Shown: positions 1 through 5,558, numbered from the stretch's first letter. The stretch: 6,567 nucleotides of DNA from Clostridiales bacterium (GCA_003539375.1 DPPH01000228.1:17211-23777); one strand, 5' to 3'. The notes: generated from the letters alone by a model not told the origin. Made by a program: numbers and translations.

Positions 1-22
1 CCTTCCAAATTAATTTGGAAGG
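1..22 (-). terminator. Perfect palindrome downstream of the transporter gene, possible terminator
   Basis: Positions 1-22 form a perfect 22-base inverted repeat (CCTTCCAAATT and its complement), starting 11 bases past the stop codon of the minus-strand transporter gene. As RNA it would fold into a stem of up to 9 bp with a small loop. On the plus strand it is followed by the T-rich stretch TTCCTTTGATTT, which is a weak U-tract. On the minus strand the bases after the hairpin lie outside the window. It may therefore be a terminator for the transporter gene, a bidirectional terminator, or a protein-binding palindrome. Confidence 0.55.
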
Positions 23-32
23 TTCCTTTGAT

Positions 33-1160
33 TTAATTTAAATTTTCAATAGTTGATGAATTTTGACTTTCTATAAAATCTTTATTTCCTATCCTATTTC
101 TGATGCTCTTAACAAACATTAATCCTAAGAGCAGGATACCCACATATCCATTTATTACATAAACGATATTAACTAACAAGGAAAAATTCAGCCCAGTTCC
201 TACAATAAGTCCAATTGAAGCTAAAAATACAGTAAGTAATTTAAATTTTTTGCTTTTATCTACAGCAAATCTAGAAGATACAGACCAGAGTAATGGAACA
301 GCTGTAGTATAAATTCCAGCTACAATAATTATAGAAAATAGAGTAGCAAGTAGTGGGTGAACTTTTGCCGCTAAAATAAGTGCCGGAATTTGACTTCCGG
401 AAACATCATTTATATGAGCCATTAAACCTAAGGCTACGATAATCACGGCAATAGAAAAACCAATAGCTCCAGTACTAGCTCCCAGTACTAATTCTTTTCT
501 ATTATCAGCATTAGATCCTATTGATGCTAAAAAACCTGCAAGCCAAAGCATACAGAATCCAACATAGGATCCGGCTGCAAAAAGCCAGTTTGTAGAAGCT
601 CTAGTCATTTCCATTTCAGGTATGGAAACTGCAGCTTCCTTTAAACCCTCTAAATTTCCAAAAATTGATACAATACCTAAAACTATAGAGATTATAACTA
701 TTGTCGGTCCTATTTTTCCTATTATGTCGACCAATTTATTTAGTCCTAGCAAAACAGTTATGCATGCCAATACAGCCATTGTAACTCCACCAACAAAATT
801 TGGAATACCAAAATGCTGGTTAAAAGTTGCACTTGCACCTGCAACCATAACTATAAAAGAAAGATAAATAAACAATATTGAGAAATAGTCGAAAAAGGTC
901 CCTAATTTTTTTCCGCAGTAGTAGTTAAATATATCGCTGCCTTTTTTGAAATCATGATCGAATCCGGCAGTTATAAAAGAAACACCAACATACCATAATA
1001 AAACAAGAGTAACCAAGCCTCCCGCAACTCCTAAATATCCATAAGATGTAAAATATTGAAGTACTTCTTGGCCTGTAGCAAATCCAGAACCAATAAGAAA
1101 GGCAATGAAAGCTCCTGCATAAGTTACTACTTTTTTAAAATTAATTGTATTTGAATTCAT
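33..1160 (-). CDS. YkvI-family multi-TM membrane protein, putative transporter
   Basis: This encodes a 375-residue, very hydrophobic protein with roughly ten membrane segments and a short polar C-terminal tail rich in N and S. The N-terminal GSGFATGQE (residues 24-32), inside the first membrane segment and followed by a YFTSYG stretch, is typical of the YkvI family. I place that family near the APC/LeuT-type sodium-coupled transporters, where an unwound glycine-rich TM1 contributes to substrate binding. No member's substrate is known to me with certainty. The ATG start at 1160 is supported by AAGGAG six bases upstream (complement of 1167-1172). The gene has its own promoter (1251-1279) and sits downstream of the sigma-54 activator, which suggests uptake of an amino acid or amine used by the reductase encoded on the other side. 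That role is an inference from context. It could equally be an exporter or unrelated to the operon. Confidence 0.85.
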   Translation of the reverse strand: MNSNTINFKKVVTYAGAFIAFLIGSGFATGQEVLQYFTSYGYLGVAGGLVTLVLLWYVGVSFITAGFDHDFKKGSDIFNYYCGKKLGTFFDYFSILFIYLSFIVMVAGASATFNQHFGIPNFVGGVTMAVLACITVLLGLNKLVDIIGKIGPTIVIISIVLGIVSIFGNLEGLKEAAVSIPEMEMTRASTNWLFAAGSYVGFCMLWLAGFLASIGSNADNRKELVLGASTGAIGFSIAVIIVALGLMAHINDVSGSQIPALILAAKVHPLLATLFSIIIVAGIYTTAVPLLWSVSSRFAVDKSKKFKLLTVFLASIGLIVGTGLNFSLLVNIVYVINGYVGILLLGLMFVKSIRNRIGNKDFIESQNSSTIENLN

Positions 1161-1177
1161 TAAATTCTCCTTCCCGT

Positions 1178-1198
1178 TTTATTGAGAAACTCAATAAA
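1178..1198 (-). promoter_or_regulatory. 9-bp hairpin in transporter leader, just upstream of its RBS
   Basis: TTTATTGAG (1178-1186) and CTCAATAAA (1190-1198) are perfect inverted arms around a 3-base loop. In the transporter mRNA the hairpin ends about five bases before the AAGGAG ribosome binding site. There is no U-run after it, so it is unlikely to be an intrinsic terminator. A second CTCAA copy further upstream in the same leader (1207-1211, read on the minus strand) could pair with the same ATTGAG arm, giving two mutually exclusive structures. It may instead act as DNA, as an operator. Confidence 0.5.
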
Positions 1199-1207
1199 CA
1201 AGCAAAT

Positions 1208-1237
1208 TGAGAATAAGCTGTTAAACGAAAAGGAAAA
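1208..1237 (+). repeat. Shared leader block, copy A (matches 2481-2511)
   Basis: On the plus strand this block reads TGAGAATAAGCTG (1208-1220), TT, AAACGAAAA (1223-1231), GGAAAA (1232-1237). The same three segments occur in the same order at 2481-2511 in the reductase operon leader, with only a 2-base and a 3-base length difference between segments: 28 identical bases in all. Here the block lies about 7-36 bases downstream of the predicted transporter start site and is antisense to that transcript. I do not recognise it as a named RNA family. Confidence 0.7.
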
Positions 1238-1250
1238 CATTTACACGTTA

Positions 1251-1279
1251 AATATATAACAATAAAATTTTATTGTCAA
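1251..1279 (-). promoter_or_regulatory. Sigma-A-type promoter for the transporter gene
   Basis: On the minus strand there is a consensus -35 TTGACA (complement of 1274-1279), a 17-base spacer, and a -10 TATATT (complement of 1251-1256). Transcription would start near 1244 and give a leader of about 84 bases before the ATG at 1160. The promoter begins just after the stop codon of the activator gene, so the transporter need not be co-transcribed with the activator. I see no convincing terminator between the two genes. Confidence 0.75.
1260..1275. promoter_or_regulatory. 16-base perfect palindrome in the promoter spacer, candidate operator
   Basis: CAATAAAATTTTATTG is a perfect palindrome that fills most of the spacer of the transporter promoter and overlaps the end of its -35 box. 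A dimeric repressor bound here would block RNA polymerase directly. The sequence is AT-only apart from its ends, so chance symmetry in AT-rich DNA is a real alternative. No candidate repressor gene is visible in the window. Confidence 0.4.
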
Positions 1280-1300
1280 ATCATATTTCAATTAAACAAT

Positions 1301-2266
1301 CTATTTTAAATCATATTTTTTTATGAGGTTGAATAATTGACGATCGCTAATTTCCAATACTTGTGAAGATTTGGGAACATTGTAATCATATTTTTCAAGA
1401 ATTTTTTTAATATATTCAGATTCTTTAATTTCTCGATACTCTCTTAAAGGATATATTTTTGAATCATCACACTTATAATTTTGACCTAGAGAGTGGACAA
1501 TTGGGAGACCTTGCTTTGTAATCACACCCTTTTCTGAAAGAACTACCATTCTGTCTATAATATTTTTTAATTCTCTTAAATTACCAGGGTAATCATAGCT
1601 GTAAAGAAAAGACTTGACCTTAGGTTCAATTCTTTTTATTTCTATATTATTTTCTTTTTGAGATTTTTTAAGCATAAAATCTAGTAAGTCGTCAAAATCT
1701 TCCATTCTTTCTTTTAGTGAAGGAACTCTAATCACGATAGTACTTATTCTATATGCAAAATCTTCTCGTATTTTATTCGAACATACAGCTTCGTTTATGT
1801 CAACATTCGTAGCAGTAATAAGTCTAAAATCAATTTCTCTCTCTTCATTCGACCCTACCTTAGCAACTTTTTTGTTTTCAATAGTTCTAAGAAGTTTTAC
1901 TTGAGTTTTTAAAGAAAGCTCTCCAATTTCATCTAAAAATAGAGTACCACCTCTCGAAGTTTCAATTTTTCCTTTTTTATCGTCTATTGCCCCAGTAAAG
2001 GCACCTTTTACGTGACCAAAGAGTTCACTTTCTAATAGACTATCAGAAAAAGAAGAACAATTAAGAGTTACCATAGGCATATCACTACGTCTGCTTTTAT
2101 AATGAATGTATCTAGCAGTTACATCTTTTCCGGAACCGGATTCACCAATCAGCATAACGTTAGCATTACTCTTAGCTACCTTATCGCAAAGATTAATCAT
2201 ATTTCTATAAGAACTACTTTTAGAATTAAGTATGTACTTATTAAAGAAATTATCTTTTTCAGACAC
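1301..2266 (-). CDS. Sigma-54-dependent activator (AAA+ and Fis-type HTH), no sensor domain
   Basis: This 321-residue protein is a bacterial enhancer-binding protein that uses ATP hydrolysis to open sigma-54 promoters. The AAA+ domain starts almost at the N-terminus. Visible motifs are Walker A GESGSGKD (41-48), the sigma-54-contacting loop GAFTGA (88-93), Walker B GGTLFLDE (106-113), sensor I TATN (151-154), arginine-finger region REDFAYR (168-174) and sensor II GNLREL (229-234). A Fis-type helix-turn-helix follows at about 290-320. The start is a GTG at 2264-2266 preceded by a strong GGAGGTGA seven bases away, so the lack of an N-terminal PAS, GAF, ACT or receiver domain appears real. In this respect it resembles PspF. 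It is divergent from the reductase operon, which carries a -24/-12 promoter, so it is very likely the operon's activator. How it senses substrate is not evident. Confidence 0.93.
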   Translation of the reverse strand: MSEKDNFFNKYILNSKSSSYRNMINLCDKVAKSNANVMLIGESGSGKDVTARYIHYKSRRSDMPMVTLNCSSFSDSLLESELFGHVKGAFTGAIDDKKGKIETSRGGTLFLDEIGELSLKTQVKLLRTIENKKVAKVGSNEEREIDFRLITATNVDINEAVCSNKIREDFAYRISTIVIRVPSLKERMEDFDDLLDFMLKKSQKENNIEIKRIEPKVKSFLYSYDYPGNLRELKNIIDRMVVLSEKGVITKQGLPIVHSLGQNYKCDDSKIYPLREYREIKESEYIKKILEKYDYNVPKSSQVLEISDRQLFNLIKKYDLK

Positions 2267-2294
2267 AAAATCACCTCCAGATTACTTATATCTT

Positions 2295-2303
2295 ATTATA
2301 TCA
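2295..2303 (-). promoter_or_regulatory. Extended -10 promoter of the activator gene
   Basis: On the minus strand the sequence TGATATAAT (complement of 2295-2303) is a consensus -10 with a TG extension. The start site would be near 2288, leaving about 22 bases to the GTG start, room for the observed ribosome binding site. The -35 position (about 2318-2323) is poor (TTTCAT) and falls inside the left arm of the inverted repeat at 2312-2359. A protein bound there, perhaps the activator itself, could therefore influence this promoter. Confidence 0.6.
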
Positions 2304-2311
2304 TTGTTCAA

Positions 2312-2359
2312 TATTTTATGAAATAAATTTCTTGAAATAGAAATAAATTTCATAAAATA
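2312..2359. promoter_or_regulatory. Large inverted repeat with nested GAAAT/ATTTC dyads, candidate enhancer (UAS)
   Basis: TATTTTATGAAAT (2312-2324) and ATTTCATAAAATA (2347-2359) are perfect 13-base inverted arms 22 bases apart. Nested within are two exact copies of GAAATAAATTTC (2320-2331 and 2340-2351), each a dyad of GAAAT and ATTTC, spaced 20 bp, close to two helical turns. A further dyad, ATTTC-TT-GAAAT, lies at 2327-2338. The block is about 120-165 bp upstream of the predicted sigma-54 start site, the usual place for enhancer-binding protein sites. Assignment to the neighbouring activator is an inference. Confidence 0.6.
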
Positions 2360-2393
2360 AGGAAAAATAGTTATTTATTTATCAAAGAAAACG

Positions 2394-2422
2394 ATTTCAA
2401 AATAATCAATTTATATTGAAAT
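2394..2422. promoter_or_regulatory. Third GAAAT/ATTTC dyad, candidate regulator site
   Basis: ATTTCAA (2394-2400) and TTGAAAT (2416-2422) form 7-base inverted arms separated by 15 bases. The half-site is the same GAAAT/ATTTC as in the 2312-2359 block. It lies roughly 55-85 bp upstream of the predicted sigma-54 start site. It may be an extra activator site or a site for a bending protein such as IHF/HU. AT-rich composition makes chance occurrence possible. Confidence 0.4.
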
Positions 2423-2427
2423 AATAA

Positions 2428-2446
2428 GGTTAGATAGGGTTAGATA
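2428..2446 (+). repeat. Tandem GGTTAGATA repeat next to the -24 box
   Basis: GGTTAGATA occurs twice (2428-2436 and 2438-2446) with a period of 10 bases, about one helical turn. It ends five bases before the -24 element. Same-face spacing and position suggest a possible protein-binding site affecting sigma-54 polymerase, but nothing identifies the protein. Confidence 0.5.
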
Positions 2447-2451
2447 ATTTA

Positions 2452-2468
2452 TTGGCATGATGTTTGCT
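2452..2468 (+). promoter_or_regulatory. Sigma-54 (-24/-12) promoter of the grd operon
   Basis: TTGGCATGATGTTTGCT (2452-2468) matches the sigma-54 consensus TTGGCACG-N4-TTGCT closely. The invariant GG (2454-2455) and GC (2466-2467) are exactly 10 bases apart. Transcription would begin near 2478-2480, giving a leader of about 48 bases before grdX. The divergent neighbour encodes a GAFTGA-bearing sigma-54 activator, which independently supports the call. No sigma-A promoter of comparable quality is seen for this operon. Confidence 0.92.
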
Positions 2469-2480
2469 TTAATATATAGG

Positions 2481-2511
2481 TGAGAATAAGCTGAAACGAA
2501 AATAAGGAAAA
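2481..2511 (+). repeat. Shared leader block, copy B (matches 1208-1237)
   Basis: TGAGAATAAGCTG (2481-2493), AAACGAAAA (2494-2502) and GGAAAA (2506-2511) repeat the segments found at 1208-1237. The block starts within a few bases of the predicted start site and ends just before the grdX ribosome binding site, so it makes up most of the operon leader. Within the leader, ATAAGC (2486-2491) is complementary to GCTTAT (2523-2528), which overlaps the grdX ATG. A weak 6-bp pairing that hides the start codon is therefore possible. Confidence 0.7.
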
Positions 2512-2526
2512 TAGGAGGAAGTGCTT

Positions 2527-2928
2527 ATGGGGGGAGATATTATTCTAATAACAAATAATGAAAATTTCATAGGAAAAGATTATAAAGTATATTCTGTCGA
2601 ATTTAGAAAATGCAGGTATATAGAAATATTAACAAAGGTAAGAGATAAGGTTCACGAAAATTATAGAATTTTGACTCATCCTATGGCTGGTAGTTTAAAA
2701 CCAAATCAAACACCATATAAATCAGTACTGTTAATAAAAGAAGAAACCTTAGATTACAATAGCTTAAATTTAATTGAAAATGCTATTGATTCTGCTAAGA
2801 AATTTTTAGGATTTAGAAAACTTCCCCAGTGGAATGAAAAATGTCTTAAGGATTTTAGAACCTTAGACCAATCATTCATTGAAGGTGCACTTTTAAACAA
2901 GAGTAAAAACTCTTACTATATTAAATAA
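2527..2928 (+). CDS. grdX: GrdX family protein, first gene of the reductase operon
   Basis: This encodes a small soluble protein of 133 residues matching GrdX, a family found at the head of glycine/betaine/sarcosine reductase operons and without an established biochemical function. The family-like core is VEFRKCRYIEILTKVRDKVH followed by a LTHPMAGSLKPNQTPYKS stretch and an IENAIDSAKKFL helix. There is no signal peptide, membrane segment or CxxC motif. An in-frame GTG at 2521 could also be a start, but AGGAGG at 2513-2518 lies only two bases from it and eight bases from the ATG at 2527, so the ATG is preferred. The gene is followed 14 bases later by grdE and shares its transcript. Recognition is by memory of the family and operon position. 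Confidence 0.87.
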   Translation: MGGDIILITNNENFIGKDYKVYSVEFRKCRYIEILTKVRDKVHENYRILTHPMAGSLKPNQTPYKSVLLIKEETLDYNSLNLIENAIDSAKKFLGFRKLPQWNEKCLKDFRTLDQSFIEGALLNKSKNSYYIK

Positions 2929-2942
2929 TTGGAGGTAGAGCA

Positions 2943-4229
2943 TTGAAATTAGAATTAGGAAAAATAATGATTAAAGATGTTCAATTTGGTGAAGAAACCA
3001 AAGTTGAAAAGGGAACTCTTTATGTAAACAAAGAAAAAATTAAAGAAATGGTTCTTGAAGACAAAAGACTTATTAAAGCGGACGTAGAACTTGCAAGACC
3101 AGGAGAATCTGTGAGAATTGCACCAGTCAAAGATGTTATAGAGCCTAGAGTAAAAGTTGAAGGAAATGGTCAAGTTTTCCCTGGGATTATCAATAAAGTA
3201 AAAACCGTTGGAGAAGGAAGAACCCATGCATTGGTAGGATCAAATGTAGTAACCTGCGGTAAAATTGTTGGATTCCAAGAAGGATTAATAGACATGTCGG
3301 GACCTACTGCTAAATACACACCATTTTCTAAAACTAATAATGTTTGTGTAGTAATAGAAGGTAGAGAAGATTTAGAGACCCATGAATATGAAGAAGCAGG
3401 GAGACTTGCTGGATTAAAAGTTGCAGCATATATAGGAGAAGCTGGTAAAAAAGTTGAACCTGATGAAATAGTAACTTATGAAACAAAACCTTTATTAGAA
3501 CAGGTAGCAGAATATCCAGATTTACCGAAAGTGGGATATGTACATATGCTTCAGTCTCAAGGTTTATTACATGATACATACTATTACGGTGTAGATGCTA
3601 AGGTAATGGTACCTACTTTTATGTATCCTACAGAGATGATGGATGGGGCAATTGTTAGTGGAAACTGTGTAGCACCTTGTGATAAAGTAACTACCTTCCA
3701 TCACTTTAATAACCCTGTAATTGAAGACTTATATGAAAGACATGGTAAAGATATAAATTTTATAGGGGTAGTATTAACAAATGAAAATGTTTGGCTTATG
3801 GATAAAGAAAGATCCTCAGATATGACAGCTAAATTATGTAGACATCTGGGTCTTGACGGAGTAATAATAACTGAAGAAGGTTATGGAAATCCAGATACTG
3901 ATTTAATGATGAACTGCCAGAAAGTTGCTCAAGAAGATATAGACGTTGTCCTTATAACGGATGAATTTCCTGGAAGAGATGGAAAATCCCAATCTGTTGC
4001 TGATACAGTACCAGAGGCAGATGCTCTCGTATCCTGTGGAAATGGAAATGTAATTGAGTATTTTCCTCCAATGGATAAGGTTATCGGAACTCTTGACTAT
4101 ATTGAGACAATGATAGGTGGATATGAAGGAAGTCTTAAAGAAGATGGTAGCATAGAGGCAGAAATTCAAATAATTATAGCATCAACAATAGCAAACGGTT
4201 ATAATACACTGGCTGCAAAAGGATATTAA
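2943..4229 (+). CDS. grdE: Glycine/sarcosine/betaine reductase protein B, proprotein subunit
   Basis: This 428-residue proprotein belongs to the GrdE/GrdG/GrdI family. In that family it is cleaved between Asn and Cys, and the new N-terminal Cys becomes a pyruvoyl group that binds the amino substrate as a Schiff base. Here the cleavage motif is GNCVAPC, with Asn241-Cys242, and Cys242 is the position I recall for the studied Eubacterium acidaminophilum protein. Cleavage would give fragments of 241 and 187 residues. Other family-like stretches are ELARPGESVRIAPVKDVIEP near residue 50, DMSGPTAKYTPFSK near 120 and LTNENVWLMDKERSS near 275. The start is an uncommon TTG at 2943, chosen because GGAGG at 2931-2935 is seven bases away and the MKLELG start fits the family. 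It is ten bases upstream of grdB, its partner subunit. The glycine-specific name is preferred over sarcosine (GrdG) or betaine (GrdI) because of the linked grdX and trxBA, but substrate is not proven. Confidence 0.9.
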   Translation: MKLELGKIMIKDVQFGEETKVEKGTLYVNKEKIKEMVLEDKRLIKADVELARPGESVRIAPVKDVIEPRVKVEGNGQVFPGIINKVKTVGEGRTHALVGSNVVTCGKIVGFQEGLIDMSGPTAKYTPFSKTNNVCVVIEGREDLETHEYEEAGRLAGLKVAAYIGEAGKKVEPDEIVTYETKPLLEQVAEYPDLPKVGYVHMLQSQGLLHDTYYYGVDAKVMVPTFMYPTEMMDGAIVSGNCVAPCDKVTTFHHFNNPVIEDLYERHGKDINFIGVVLTNENVWLMDKERSSDMTAKLCRHLGLDGVIITEEGYGNPDTDLMMNCQKVAQEDIDVVLITDEFPGRDGKSQSVADTVPEADALVSCGNGNVIEYFPPMDKVIGTLDYIETMIGGYEGSLKEDGSIEAEIQIIIASTIANGYNTLAAKGY

Positions 4230-4239
4230 GGAGGAAAAG

Positions 4240-5550
4240 ATGAGTAAAATTAAAGTAGTTCACTATATTAACAACTTTTTTGCAAATATTGGTGGAGAAG
4301 AAAAAGCAGATGTACCACCTGAAATAAGGGAAGGAAAGATAGGACCGGGATTAGCTCTCGAAAGTTCTTTAGGTGAAGAATATGAAATAGTTGCAACAGC
4401 AATATGTGGAGATTCATATTTTGGAGAAAATATTGAAGAAGCTAAAGAAACTCTTATGGGAATGATTGAAAAGTACGATCCTGATTTGTTTGTAGCGGGA
4501 CCTGCTTTTAATGCAGGTAGGTACGGTACTGCATGTGGTACTATGGCAAAAGAAGTTGAAGAAAAATTAAACATACCAGTAATAACAGGTATGTATTCAG
4601 AAAATCCAGGTGTGGATTTATTTAAACAAGATATTCATATAATAGAAACATCAATATCAGCTGCTGGAATGAGAAAAGCAATGAAAAAAATAGCTGATTT
4701 AGGAGATAAAATGGTTAAAGAAGAAGAAATTTTATCCCCACAAGAAGAAGGATACTTTGAAAGAGGAATCAGAGTTAACTATTTTAATGATGTTAGAGGT
4801 TCAAAAAGAGCAGTGGATATGCTTATTAAGAAAATGAAAAAAGAAGAATACAACACGGAATACCCAATGCCTGTATTTGACAGAGTAGATCCTATGCCGG
4901 CTATAAAAGATTTAAGTAAAATTAAAGTTGCTTTGGTAACTTCAGGAGGAGTAGTACCTCAAGGTAATCCGGATAAAATAGAGTCTTCAAGTGCTACTAA
5001 ATATGGAATATACGATATTTCAAATTTAGAATCAATGAAGAAAGACGATTTCATGACAATACATGGAGGATACGATAGAGCTTTCGTAACAGAAAACCCA
5101 AATCTGGTAGTACCACTTGATGTAATGAGAGAGTATGAAGAAGAAGGTGTAATAGGTGAACTAGCAGATTATTTTGTAACTACCACTGGAACCGGAACAT
5201 CAGTTGGAAATGCAAAAGGATTTGGTGAGGAGTTCAGTAAAAAACTTGTGGAAGATGGAGTAGGAGCAGTTCTTCTAACCTCTACCTGAGGTACCTGTAC
5301 ACGTTGCGGTGCAACAATGGTAAAAGAAATTGAAAGAGCTGGTATTCCAGTAGTTCATTTAGCAACAATAATACCTATATCCTTAACTATAGGTGCAAAT
5401 AGAATAGTACCTGCAGTTAGTATACCTCATCCTCTAGGTAATCCTAAGCTAAGTTATAAGGAAAGTAAAGAATTAAGAAAAGAATTAGTTGGTAGAGCTT
5501 TTAAAGCGCTACAGACCGAGGTAGATGGACAAACAGTATTTGAAAATTAG
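4240..5550 (+). CDS. grdB: Glycine reductase protein B selenoprotein (UGA 5287-5289 read as Sec)
   Basis: This is a 436-residue selenoprotein subunit of protein B, which together with processed GrdE transfers the carboxymethyl group of the substrate to selenoprotein A. The reading frame is interrupted by TGA at 5287-5289 and continues in frame to TAG at 5548-5550. Translation through it gives STUGTCTRCG with Sec350, Cys353 and Cys356, the UxxCxxC active-site motif of GrdB/GrdF/GrdH. A hairpin follows at the right distance (5303-5315). Family-like stretches upstream include FFANIGGEEKADV (13-25), ICGDSYFGEN (55-64), AGPAFNAGRYGTACG (86-100), LVTSGGVVPQGNPDKIESSS (234-253) and LTST just before Sec. 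Downstream comes KEIERAGIPVVH, IVPAVSIPHPLGNP and a terminal GQTVFEN. AAGGAGG overlapping the grdE stop lies five bases before the ATG. Automated callers would split this into a 349-residue protein and a 77-residue fragment. GrdF or GrdH (sarcosine, betaine) remain possible. Confidence 0.94.
5287..5320 (+). promoter_or_regulatory. Selenocysteine codon and bacterial SECIS-like hairpin in grdB
   Basis: GTTGC (5303-5307) and GCAAC (5311-5315) form a perfect 5-bp stem with the three-base loop GGT. Counting the U of UGA as 1, the loop G and U fall at positions 23 and 24, matching the loop GU I recall as critical in the Escherichia coli fdhF SECIS. The hairpin lies within the coding sequence just after the Sec codon, as expected for bacterial SelB-dependent decoding. 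I see no bulged U at position 17. TACC (5283-5286) and GGTA (5290-5293) could also pair around the UGA. Confidence 0.75.
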
Positions 5551-5558
5551 GAGTAAAT

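Noticed and set aside
622..867. Open frame of 81 codons on the plus strand inside the transporter gene.
   Set aside because: It is antisense to a clear membrane-protein gene, has no ribosome binding site and resembles no family I know.
1190..1225. A second sigma-54 promoter before the transporter, suggested by TTTGCTTG on the minus strand.
   Set aside because: There is no GG ten bases upstream of the GC, and a near-consensus sigma-A-type promoter is present at 1251-1279.
1278..1318. Direct repeat AAATCATATTT at 1278-1288 and 1308-1318.
   Set aside because: One copy encodes the C-terminus of the activator, the sequence is AT-rich and nothing links it to a function.
2102..2326. 74-codon plus-strand frame running from the activator gene into the intergenic region.
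   Set aside because: It is antisense to the conserved Walker A region, has no ribosome binding site, and its end falls in the inverted-repeat region.
2327..2338. CodY box at ATTTCTTGAAAT.
   Set aside because: The symmetry centre and spacing do not match the CodY consensus AATTTTCWGAAAATT well, and the dyad fits better with the neighbouring GAAAT/ATTTC array.
2470..2526. Glycine riboswitch in the grd leader.
   Set aside because: The leader is only about 48 bases and lacks the paired aptamer core expected of a glycine riboswitch.
2955..4169. Three minus-strand open frames of 81-90 codons opposite grdE.
   Set aside because: They are shadows of a strongly recognisable gene, have skewed F/I/Y/H-rich composition and lack start signals.
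4263..4574. 103-codon minus-strand frame opposite grdB.
   Set aside because: It is a mirror of the grdB coding sequence with no ribosome binding site.
5287..5550. Nonsense mutation or pseudogene in grdB, with a separate 77-residue gene starting at 5317.
   Set aside because: The frame continues without a shift, the UxxCxxC motif and SECIS-like hairpin are present, and there is no ribosome binding site before the ATG at 5317.
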